A DNA stretch of 33,650 nt from a virus, in IMG/VR virus record IMGVR_UViG_3300007511_000075, positions 1 through 33,650 of that record; one strand, 5' to 3'. The notes beneath the pieces are model-generated. The model was not told the origin of the DNA and searched no databases. It saw nothing but the letters and a program-made list of their open reading frames with translations. The position numbers were made by a program, and so were the translations under genes. Every line of letters starts with the position of its first letter. The first letter of the stretch is position 1. Shown here one piece after another: positions 25,401 through 31,768 of this stretch.

Positions 25401-27803
25401 AATGCAGTTCTTGAGTACACTAAGGATGCTGGTTTAATCTCGGAAGAGGAGTACGGCCACCTGGTTGAGATGCATAAGAACTATGTGCCTCTACATGTGT
25501 TGGCTATCCTAGATGAGAATGGCAACCCATCGTCAGACTATAAGGACGGGACTAGGGTCGCGTCTGTATGGAAGCCTATATCTGAGATAGATGAAAATAT
25601 AGTTCGTGTTCCGCCACTTGAATCAATAATCAAAAACACCCACTTCTTAATTAACCTAGCACTTGAGAATGAGTTTAAGAAAAGCATCGTTGACGCTGTT
25701 GGTGATAGCGCCCCTGAAATTGTTCAACATATAGCTGATGTGGTTAAGGGTGAGCATGGCGTAACGGTTGAACAGTTAGAGGATATAGTTGACACTGAGG
25801 GAATGACTGACAAACAGATTGCTATGGTGTTAAAGCTATCATCAGCGAGAATGATAGGTGATAGTGGCCGTATAGCTATCCTTAGAGATGGCGTGACTGA
25901 GGTATATGATGTAGACCCTGGGATATATCATGTGCTGAGTAATATAGCTAAAAGCAACACAGCCCCTTGGATGAAGTTCCTGGCGGCGATGTCAGGGGCT
26001 AAGCTTCTGAGGACTGGCGCTGTCTTAGCCCCAGAGTTTACAATACGTAACCCTTTGAGAGACATATTAGGCTCATCTATATTAGGCAACTTCGTGCTAC
26101 CGCTAACTCCATATCACTTTATGAAGGCGCTGGCGCAATATGTAGGCAACACTGATCTATTTTACCAATGGATAAACTCCGGTGGGTCTCTAGGGTCTAT
26201 GCTCGGCTCGGACATTAACGAGGCTAGGCGCGAGGTGCTTGGCTCTAATGAAAAGAAGTCACAGCAAGAGGTTTATGAGCTTAAGCGTTCATCATTGCAC
26301 GGCAAAAAAGAATATATGCTGTCTGCGTCTGGGTTATTGCAATTAATTAACCCTGTGTTCTGGGGCAAGCGCGGTGTTGGCGCTATAAGGACTATATCTG
26401 AGGGCGCGGAGTCCGTCTCCAGACTATCAACATATGACAGGCGCTTACATGCTCTTATGAAAGAGGTAGCGAAGGGCAACATGACAATACGCGACGCTCA
26501 GTTAATGGCGGCGTTTGAAAGTGTAGAGGGCTCTATTGATTTTTTGAGGCAGGGAGAGTGGGCGGCAGATGCTAACCGATTATGGCCGTTCTTCTCAGCA
26601 CTACTTGGTGGCGTTGATACGACATTTAAGAAACTGGCATATGACCCAACCGGGATGACAACTAAGTCTCACAGGGCTAAAGTATGGGGCTCAGGGGCAA
26701 TGCTTGCCGCAGCCTCACTATTCCTCTGGAACCAATATAAAGACGATGAGGAATACAAGAGCATACCGCTTGAGATTAAGCTGATGGCTTGGCCTGTTAA
26801 GATTGGTGACTACTGGTGGTATATCCCTAAGCCGTTTGAGCTAGGCTTTATCTTTGCCACACTGCCAGAGCTGTTTGCTCAGCATGTGTACGATGATGAG
26901 CCGGGGTTAATTGAAGACTCGTTAGAGGGTTTTCTTCACACTACTCTGCCTAGTGGGTTGCCATTCCCTATACCGGTAGCTATAGGGCAGGCGGCGGCGA
27001 ACTACGACATGTTCTATGACGCTAAAATAGAGGGCCGCACTGACGAGACATTACCGAGGCACATGAGGTACAGCTCAAACTCATCAGCAATAGCCAGGGA
27101 GCTTGGTGCGGAGGCTAAAAAGTTACGCAATCTGCCGCTTATAGGTGAGGCTTTTGAAGAGGGCTTATCGCCTAAAAAGATCGACTTTATGATTAGGGGC
27201 GCAGGCGGTGGCCTTGCAAGGTTTGCGGTCCAGTTAATTTCTGATGGTATCCGAGCGGCTAAACCAGAAATTTATGGCAATGCCCCAAGCATGCACTATA
27301 TTTGGTGGAGAGTTTCTGCTGAAACTCCGGGCATTACAGGCCTGGTTGATCCAGCTCCGCTACGGAGGACTGTTCACGTTGAGAAGTTTTATAGTTATCT
27401 TAATAAGGCACGACACACTATGGGCGCGATGAATAGCATTACATCCGGTGGTGGTACATACGATGACATGGTTACAGCTTTAGCTGAGGACTGGTTCTGG
27501 GTAGGAGCTGCTGGGATTATGGCAGAACAGGCCGAGACGATGGCTGAGATCAATGGCTATATCAGCGTGTTAGAGCATGGCGGGATGATAGAAAAAAGTA
27601 GCACTATGTCACCTGATGAGCGCCGCGACAAGATAGATGAGTTGATAACCAGACGGAATGGGTTAGCTAAGAGAGTTGTAGAGAAAATAGAAGAGCAACA
27701 TGAGAAATACACCAGCGACCCAGAGATGATGGATAAATACCGGGACACGGTTATTAAGAATGCTAAGAAGCTACTCTTGGATTATGAAAGTGAGACAAAA
27801 TGA
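19458..27803 (+). CDS. Giant polyvalent ejection protein with JAMM and LPD-like domains
   Basis: This is 2781 aa from ATG 19458 (no ribosome-binding site; see the upstream amber). Coiled, charged segments fill the first 400 residues. IDEIQSDVHQRG at about 419-430 matches a motif of large polyvalent phage/plasmid proteins. A RadC-like JAB metalloprotease motif is complete: His949-Asn-His951, then Ser959 and Asp962 (HxHx7SxxD). FGPKVGEFYAAITG (about 1435) and WMLEKN match another polyvalent domain. From about 2194 (TIRNPLRDILG) through WWYIPKPFELGFIFATLPE (about 2452-2470) and SPKKIDFMIRGAGGG it resembles LPD38. No RNA polymerase motifs were found. It is likely packaged and injected to counter or modify host proteins. 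It ends ATGA-overlapping with the next gene. Confidence 0.8.
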   Translation: MSGWQQWAEAVEEIEAQRRDELKPMEAIEKEDLTPAEKLKQKANEASETRETISGETVANDINEMSRETDESGEDMKLSEYEKKRVSAREYKEESVDLNKLLETDPDFKAAHESREKDGGLASRYKGEDVSSESLSQPITVIDGELVDGYSRASELLSQGEGKATGYVAIPKGKSKLTLGTSRPAKPKTTKPQTPSESDLPGMRLKSLSVIENSMHQKMSRSEVFMLLKAKGVTAGEIADLKIKEWVKENPKGKVEQGDVLTMLKDKSPSLHFIKKEDKTAEANEIEASIKSKVKQYTNLAEKISKLEMKAEEGRATDHEIGEINKIKQELDSLNEEIEAKWKRLRKATPPEDDLLNNGHKKYSVSGKSENPENYANYREILVTDEDSYFVEEDHYWEAGIAFTVRGSDIVGDSETFLIDEIQSDVHQRGRTAGYQGKNHDVELESAREEINRETIKRETLKGELHALIENYIRKEVPKQFLIDTLEQRLGHEVRERDIEVYYATFMSKMVYAVKTLLAAKDKGVSLAQLAKNTEGGDPFYKLDEEVKRAFPVILSANSGYNSAIDFSDTIKTNTVQDIASRLMKSQEFSELKESLRRIARADETLKTLHKKVDETALKTSWIKAGLQTAIAEAVNNNRGEVSIATGFEQIERNFVKEVAKHYYSRDKQKALDAISNLRARYINNIFSSREAIKIMDSLDKFYNTRLPGMLKKFGNKHGAEVSLVENDDGVVRWTLKLNDKIRDQVKTKGLNLHTSKINEGESSRVPLTPTVKSTKTLLRQVKKRGVSFIEFVLGGKGSKGLENLKSKWNKEYSDPAKYRAGKERQKSLTMAKNEAKGLGFIVWLNRIIKNDKALTVDFTGAPVDLSTESGRKDFVLLTELMRSRNFEVGRTLFVKDGVILMSTDRTFGDPASTTVISEDMDSESAKEAVKNVMNYAKALACDEVIFLHNHPTSEVVPSTADLTTHATIQILTSKFNKLNQTNIKSTDITINHGMFSVMGDIITGQDPRVNAYTRQEQEKERLRKDTLAVKEDVDSLQGEESLDVYEMARNDLTVVRIKSVMGSVDRLLSSGIGSEAAGDIESDLAEFIDIPEKPRSAEGIVGKLENLADQGRLDGQDFAIAYVDPQQKLTGIVTVSYQSLSEQMHDTGFWERMRAEFGGYGILVPLNNQAANSLLLRDINALSELNTLDLLKPPADLKYGGGIATYGGPAIRVGADKIGLPVEASKISPAIKAFESLGSDTRSEMGYSKNIDIRKKGKRSRTQAENRLHEAAIHDVLIKAKELGLDVAKFRQWYSESISAMREQLVKDLPALAEQENMALFDIMLAVFSTKTGVAMNYDNAFDAMEHYLEAGELKVSKNKSNNDVLLNSKDKIIGGMSGKDMYITMSKIMSAIEEMGAGKLHQWLMRSDVSKQEFIDVFGKVPSGAMVGGNKGHLIFGPKVGEFYAAITGSSNALVIDRWVMYWAVRHLGVMTEMVTNKGRKVRSRIEAPNNKGTREVIKNAFSRALEDVNEATGESWTMAELQAVVWMLEKNIHANNEALVEDVNSISDFEAAALTREDRDGNTKLEDNGRGKGEGDGGLSVGTEDLQGQGKPAVEGTAQQITIETAQEIADAINDNGGFTYDPKTGEVITSVNEDTWAVGVTPELSHKAQAHKKITAEQVQTTIQEFIANSKKASPGLNDLFELDSGFKLGGWVNKEGVFFVDVTMLITESRSGGKGPAKLKAMQLAKEQNQQAIFNLNDFTEVDTGGTGEARPGINIVAEAKKLGNKYGDNTASSLEDDVEVKDSSGAQKLLDIAKRFSRTGRKSALGRAVEAVKNARDISRKLRKKSIADHVSNFYTKWLDPHWPAIRAVKKALKIQGKGMRDLAASSNPVILARTMMRWTAIADSFLRGKGVAKWDNANEYTSESLEKIMRPIKEKDIDAFNAYLIARRVIDLAETKPEGFVDVEVLAENEAVVEEALQAHPEWAELASKITAFSNAVLEYTKDAGLISEEEYGHLVEMHKNYVPLHVLAILDENGNPSSDYKDGTRVASVWKPISEIDENIVRVPPLESIIKNTHFLINLALENEFKKSIVDAVGDSAPEIVQHIADVVKGEHGVTVEQLEDIVDTEGMTDKQIAMVLKLSSARMIGDSGRIAILRDGVTEVYDVDPGIYHVLSNIAKSNTAPWMKFLAAMSGAKLLRTGAVLAPEFTIRNPLRDILGSSILGNFVLPLTPYHFMKALAQYVGNTDLFYQWINSGGSLGSMLGSDINEARREVLGSNEKKSQQEVYELKRSSLHGKKEYMLSASGLLQLINPVFWGKRGVGAIRTISEGAESVSRLSTYDRRLHALMKEVAKGNMTIRDAQLMAAFESVEGSIDFLRQGEWAADANRLWPFFSALLGGVDTTFKKLAYDPTGMTTKSHRAKVWGSGAMLAAASLFLWNQYKDDEEYKSIPLEIKLMAWPVKIGDYWWYIPKPFELGFIFATLPELFAQHVYDDEPGLIEDSLEGFLHTTLPSGLPFPIPVAIGQAAANYDMFYDAKIEGRTDETLPRHMRYSSNSSAIARELGAEAKKLRNLPLIGEAFEEGLSPKKIDFMIRGAGGGLARFAVQLISDGIRAAKPEIYGNAPSMHYIWWRVSAETPGITGLVDPAPLRRTVHVEKFYSYLNKARHTMGAMNSITSGGGTYDDMVTALAEDWFWVGAAGIMAEQAETMAEINGYISVLEHGGMIEKSSTMSPDERRDKIDELITRRNGLAKRVVEKIEEQHEKYTSDPEMMDKYRDTVIKNAKKLLLDYESETK

Positions 27804-28606
27804 CAATAACAAGACAACATGATTTCCAACCAGACACTAAGATTAAAAGCTCTGAGGTTAACGAGGAGCTTAATCAGCTGGTTAATGAGGCTAATGATCG
27901 CGAAACTATAACTAGTGACCATGAGACCAGGATTGCTGTAAACGAAGCTAAGTTTACAACTGGCGAGGGTATCGAAGAAGGCATCGGCATGAAGATCGGT
28001 GACATGAATATCGGTAGAAACCAGAGCGGTAATGTCATTGAGAGGTCAAGCGGTAGTGGCATTATACAAGTCAACGCACCACTTGAAACCATGGACTCTC
28101 TCGGAGTAACCACCACTTTCGATGCTGGCGGCCTTATATCGGCACACGCAGGTATAAATATTTTAGGTGGAACAATTATGGGCCATTATTTATTCCCTCT
28201 CGGATCTTTTGGGACTGGCTCGGCTAACATAAAATATGCGCCAAACAAGGGAACCCATAAAGATAGTTTTGAGACCTATTCTCAAGATAGACACTTACAG
28301 GATATGCGTAATGATGACACGATTACAGAACAGTATCACATAATGAACTGGTCTAACGCTTCAAGTGTAAGGCACTTGCTTCTACCAAGGCCTGCTATCC
28401 CTGGAGTGAGAATAAGGATATATGTAAATACAGCGCACCCACAAGCTCGTATATCCGTCAATGGATCTCTTGTGGGTGATGGGAAATTACGGAGAAGTAG
28501 TGACGGTTCCTTAACATATGAGATAGTTGTAAGTGCAAGAGCGGAATACGAGTTTGTGTCATACGACACAGATGGTGGATGTTACTGGCAATGGCGCGTA
28601 CTTTAA
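27800..28606 (+). CDS. Putative tail fibre / receptor-contact protein, 268 aa
   Basis: The ATG overlaps the giant gene's stop (ATGA), so translation is coupled. Residues 1-60 form a helical, charged opening (SSEVNEELNQLVNEANDRE) of the kind that trimerises fibre proteins. Residues about 65-150 are Gly/Ser-rich beta repeats, and the last 120 residues are a beta-sandwich-like domain (VRIRIYVNTAHPQARISVNG ending in CYWQWRVL). No signal peptide is present, unlike the next three genes. A tail fibre or knob is a structural inference; there is no family I can name. A strong RNA hairpin lies within the gene (28436-28478). Confidence 0.5.
   Translation: MTITRQHDFQPDTKIKSSEVNEELNQLVNEANDRETITSDHETRIAVNEAKFTTGEGIEEGIGMKIGDMNIGRNQSGNVIERSSGSGIIQVNAPLETMDSLGVTTTFDAGGLISAHAGINILGGTIMGHYLFPLGSFGTGSANIKYAPNKGTHKDSFETYSQDRHLQDMRNDDTITEQYHIMNWSNASSVRHLLLPRPAIPGVRIRIYVNTAHPQARISVNGSLVGDGKLRRSSDGSLTYEIVVSARAEYEFVSYDTDGGCYWQWRVL
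28436..28478 (+). other. Perfect 10-bp inverted repeat within the 27800 gene
   Basis: CACCCACAAG (28436-28445) and CTTGTGGGTG (28469-28478) are exact reverse complements around 23 nt. The loop itself contains a nested ATCC/GGAT stem. The transcript could form a long two-step hairpin inside the coding sequence. Its purpose is unclear. Confidence 0.5.
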
Positions 28607-28619
28607 ACAAGGAGAAAAA

Positions 28620-29045
28620 ATGAACTATAGAAAACTTTTCACAGCGTTAATTTTAATCATTGCAGTTTCAGCAATGGGCGCTATGGAACACAAGGGCTTC
28701 AAGCAAGTCACACTCGAGGCGGGGGAGAACCTATGGGTTCCGTTCTCAAATTTTGACACAAACGTGGAACCTTCGTCGTTGGGTGGCGTTTCTTCCACGA
28801 CATACGCCCCTGACTGGGTAGGGCTCTCTTCTCAGGGAGATATAGGGATTAGTTTCTGGTACTATAGCGCCAAGAAGACTGAAGACTATATTGAGAGGGT
28901 TCAGCCTTATTCATTCGGCATATCTGGCGCAGACACAACGTTCTCTTTAACGGGAGATTTGCCTGTCAACTTCCAGGATCTTGGTTGTCACGGCGCGTGG
29001 GTGTCAAGTGTAGAAGGTGGAACTGTTAAAATTTACTGGGAGTAA
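28620..29045 (+). CDS. Signal-peptide-bearing beta-rich protein, 141 aa
   Basis: The frame is open from 28533, inside the previous gene, but AAGGAG (28609-28614) 5 nt before ATG 28620 fixes the start. The first 21 residues are a clear Sec signal: NYRK, then LFTALILIIAVSAMGA. The mature part is beta-rich and aromatic (ENLWVPFSNFDTN, DIGISFWYYSAK, HGAWVSSVEGGTVKIYWE) with no catalytic residues visible. It resembles the size of a carbohydrate-binding or pilin-like domain, but I do not recognise it. It is the first of three consecutive genes with signal peptides, so it likely acts outside the cytoplasm or is mounted on the virion after export. Confidence 0.65.
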   Translation: MNYRKLFTALILIIAVSAMGAMEHKGFKQVTLEAGENLWVPFSNFDTNVEPSSLGGVSSTTYAPDWVGLSSQGDIGISFWYYSAKKTEDYIERVQPYSFGISGADTTFSLTGDLPVNFQDLGCHGAWVSSVEGGTVKIYWE

Positions 29046-29049
29046 TGCG

Positions 29050-29940
29050 ATGATCCGTCTACTAATACTATTCGCCTTAATACCAGTCTTGGCCTATACA
29101 CAAGCCTTAGAAGGCATTGGCTCGTTTAATCAACAACCACTAGGCGGGGCTAAGTCTATTGGGCCAAGACATGAAGCGCGAGCTAGTAGCGTTTCATCCG
29201 CCAACAGCTTAGTTATAAAATGTATTGTATTCAGTAATTCATCAACAATGAGCTCAATCCCAGAGGGAGACAATATAACTAGGGTTAACAGTGTTGGTGG
29301 TAGCGGTGAGTTAAATTCAGCCACCACTACAGGAACCAGACCAACATCAAGCCCATTGAGATTCAAGGCTAGCTCAAATGGGTGGCCTATACTAGAATAT
29401 TCTGAGATAGGGGCTTTAATTGATTTTAATGTGTCTGATGAATTGCTGGGCAGGGATGTAATAAAAGCCACTCTCCATATTAGATTAACTGGATGGGCCG
29501 CGCAAGATTATGGAAGCGAGCCTTTATATATGGACATCGTTGGGCTTATTGGCGGTGATATAGATGACTGGGTTGACTATTCAACACCAACATCATCTAA
29601 TGTTAGCTATGATTATTATAAAAGAGATTCTTTTCTTTTATGGCAGCCCCCGATATATGAATACAACCCGGTCACGCATGGTGGGCTTGGAACCAGTTAT
29701 CCGTTTGGCTTGCATGATGACTTTTGGGGGGTAGCCACAGACACAACCATTACCTCTGTGCTAGACGAGGCGGAGCTTACTTTTAATGTTACTGAGCAAG
29801 TTCAGGCCTGGGCAGGTGGAGAGAACGAGGGCGGCTTCTTGTTGTTTGGCGAAAGGGTGGGGTCGGCGCTGCTGGTCTTTGGGAATATAAATTGGGACGA
29901 TAGCTATAGACCGTACCTAGAGGTTTACATAAAGGAGTAG
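29050..29940 (+). CDS. Secreted DNRLRE-like (carbohydrate-binding-type) protein
   Basis: GGGAG (29038-29042), 7 nt before ATG 29050, is preferred over the GTG frame opening at 29017. The product is 296 aa. Residues 1-19 (MIRLLILFALIPVLAYTQA) form a signal peptide. The mature part matches the DNRLRE/CBM96-like pattern: KATLHIRLTGWAAQDYG, later DIDDWVDYSTPTSSNVSYDY, FNVTEQVQAWAGG (about 243-255) and the family-typical ending RPYLEVYIKE. Such modules occur in secreted adhesins and matrix or polysaccharide-binding proteins. A host-glycan attachment or matrix-tethering role is inferred. The gene ends 2 nt before the next start. Confidence 0.6.
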   Translation: MIRLLILFALIPVLAYTQALEGIGSFNQQPLGGAKSIGPRHEARASSVSSANSLVIKCIVFSNSSTMSSIPEGDNITRVNSVGGSGELNSATTTGTRPTSSPLRFKASSNGWPILEYSEIGALIDFNVSDELLGRDVIKATLHIRLTGWAAQDYGSEPLYMDIVGLIGGDIDDWVDYSTPTSSNVSYDYYKRDSFLLWQPPIYEYNPVTHGGLGTSYPFGLHDDFWGVATDTTITSVLDEAELTFNVTEQVQAWAGGENEGGFLLFGERVGSALLVFGNINWDDSYRPYLEVYIKE

Positions 29941-29942
29941 TA

Positions 29943-31688
29943 ATGATAAAAAGCATGTTAGTAATAGTGATGCTACCAGCCCTCTTGTGGGCCCAGATAT
30001 TTGTTGGTGGGGACCGGCCCTCATCTATAGGGGGCGGTTCTGGTGTCGCTGGAGAATACATCCCTCCAGAGGGGTCTGACACTGATCCTCCGCTCGGTTA
30101 TATCGAGATAAATAATGATGCAGCGCAGACTAATAACCCTGTTGTTGTAATCACTAATTATATAACGGATGCCAACCTAATGGACATGTGCTTCGCTAAT
30201 TCTCTAGCTAACTGGAGCCCGTGGGAGAATTATAGAGGGACTAAAACATGGGAGTTAAGTGAAGGTTTAGGGGAAAAAATTGTATACGCTAGGTTCAGGG
30301 ATTTAAATTATAATAGTGTGATAGTCCAGGATGATATTATATTAGTGTCAGGCGCGGACACTACTCCGCCGCAAGGAACGTTTGTAATAAATAACAATGA
30401 TCCAGAAACTAGTAGTTCTACAGTCACACTTTATTCTTATATTACAGATAATGAAACAAGCCAGGAAAATCTGATGATGCGGTTCTCTAATGACGGGTTG
30501 ATTTATTCAGCCTGGCATAATTACGATGATAATTATAGCTGGGAACTCCTACCTGGGGATGGGCATAAGATGGTTTATGCTCAGTTTATGGATGAAGGGC
30601 TTAACACATTTGATATATCTGATGGGATCAATCTAGTTGGGCAAACACAAGCTAATTTATTTAATGTAATGTTTACACACCACAGCATGGGGGCTAGGTT
30701 GGTTGGGAACAGAGACCCAAGCTCAGGCGGCTCTGGTGTTCCCGGATGGGAATCTAGTAATTGGCAGATGTGGGTGGCTATGGATTCAATAAATATCACC
30801 TCTCCGGAAACTGTAGAGCTTTTTCAGCAAGACAGAGATGATTTTGGCTCTAACCATAACAACCTTATGATAAGAGATAGTAGCAATGACCAATATAGAG
30901 CCCTTGACTCAAGCGGTGGCTCGGTGATTAACTCAGGGACCCCTCCTGGGAACTACCCCACAGTGCTTGAAAAGATATGGGATGACCAACATCAAGAATA
31001 TAGTGACTTTGCGGATCTACGGGCGAGCATAGTCGAAGATCAAGATATTGTTATCATCAAAAACAGCTACCAAACCACACAGTGGTGGGGGACCTCATCA
31101 TCTAGTGGGGCGAGTAATGGTAACGCTAATAATTATTATGGGTTTCGCACCGCTGGTCACGACCCTGACGACGGAGATGATGATGGGCATGATGGGGCAG
31201 AGAGTATATTAGAATATTACACGGCAGCTCAACAGATTATGCTCAATATAGCTGATTCTTGGGCTAGAAATTATCAGGACATAACTTTTGTATATCTAGG
31301 GCTTGCCCCGCGTAGTCAAATAAACGCAAACCCGGTCTATGACGACGAGGTAACGCAGGCGGTAGCTGACGCTTCAGCGTCTTATAATGATTGGTGTAAA
31401 ACCACATGGGTTAACACCCAGCCAAACATAAGATACTGGCCATGGTTTGATTATTTAACTGACGTTGATAGCAATAATACGTTAGCCTATGGTGGCAGTG
31501 TTAATGATAGCCATTACTCATGGGAACGCGGGGAAGATATTGGGTATGAGCTTGGAATATATATACATAATGTAGCAACTGCCTCTGACCGCGGCAGAGA
31601 CAGCCAGGGCAATTGGCTAGAGAATGATTCCTATAAAGTATGGGACACAGACTACGATCTTAACGACCCATGGTCGGGTGGAGAATGA
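29943..31688 (+). CDS. Secreted Ig-like plus SGNH-like hydrolase protein
   Basis: This 581-aa protein has a signal peptide at residues 1-18 (MIKSMLVIVMLPALLWAQ). Two related Ig-like repeats follow (about 52-135 and 146-230). Each runs from an I-x-INN start through a YITD and an F(S/A)N-type WS/AW segment to KxVYAxF. The C-terminal domain looks SGNH/GDSL-like: FTHHSMG with His246-His247-Ser248 as candidate block I, DIVIIKNSY, an Asp-rich loop (DPDDGDDDGHDG), ITFVYLGLAPRSQ, and NDSHYS with Asp522 and His524. It may deacetylate a host surface polysaccharide. The catalytic Asp-x-His spacing differs from the usual Asp-x-x-His, so activity is uncertain. It ends ATGA-overlapping with the next peptide. 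Confidence 0.6.
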   Translation: MIKSMLVIVMLPALLWAQIFVGGDRPSSIGGGSGVAGEYIPPEGSDTDPPLGYIEINNDAAQTNNPVVVITNYITDANLMDMCFANSLANWSPWENYRGTKTWELSEGLGEKIVYARFRDLNYNSVIVQDDIILVSGADTTPPQGTFVINNNDPETSSSTVTLYSYITDNETSQENLMMRFSNDGLIYSAWHNYDDNYSWELLPGDGHKMVYAQFMDEGLNTFDISDGINLVGQTQANLFNVMFTHHSMGARLVGNRDPSSGGSGVPGWESSNWQMWVAMDSINITSPETVELFQQDRDDFGSNHNNLMIRDSSNDQYRALDSSGGSVINSGTPPGNYPTVLEKIWDDQHQEYSDFADLRASIVEDQDIVIIKNSYQTTQWWGTSSSSGASNGNANNYYGFRTAGHDPDDGDDDGHDGAESILEYYTAAQQIMLNIADSWARNYQDITFVYLGLAPRSQINANPVYDDEVTQAVADASASYNDWCKTTWVNTQPNIRYWPWFDYLTDVDSNNTLAYGGSVNDSHYSWERGEDIGYELGIYIHNVATASDRGRDSQGNWLENDSYKVWDTDYDLNDPWSGGE

Positions 31689-31768
31689 TAATTAAAAGAA
31701 GATGCCTTGACGGCTTATTACTTGCGCTAGCGGGAGTTGTTTACGCCTTAACAAGTTTGTTAAGATGA
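31685..31768 (+). CDS. 27-aa membrane microprotein
   Basis: ATG 31685 overlaps the stop of the upstream gene (ATGA), and its TGA (31766-31768) overlaps the start of the metallophosphoesterase (ATGA again). GGTGGAG at 31677-31683 is a suitable Shine-Dalgarno. The 27 residues read MIIKRRC, then a hydrophobic core LLLALAGVVYALTSLL, then Arg: one membrane-spanning helix with a positive N-terminus. Its placement just before the lysis genes makes a holin or antiholin role attractive but unproven. The double coupling argues it is translated. Confidence 0.55.
   Translation: MIIKRRCLDGLLLALAGVVYALTSLLR

Noticed and set aside
19458-27803. N4-type virion RNA polymerase
   Set aside because: Size and context fit, but I found none of the T7-like polymerase motifs, and the recognisable parts are JAMM and LPD-like.
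27800-31688. Diversity-generating retroelement target (as in phage BPP-1)
   Set aside because: There is no reverse transcriptase, no template repeat, and no C-type lectin variable region at the protein ends.
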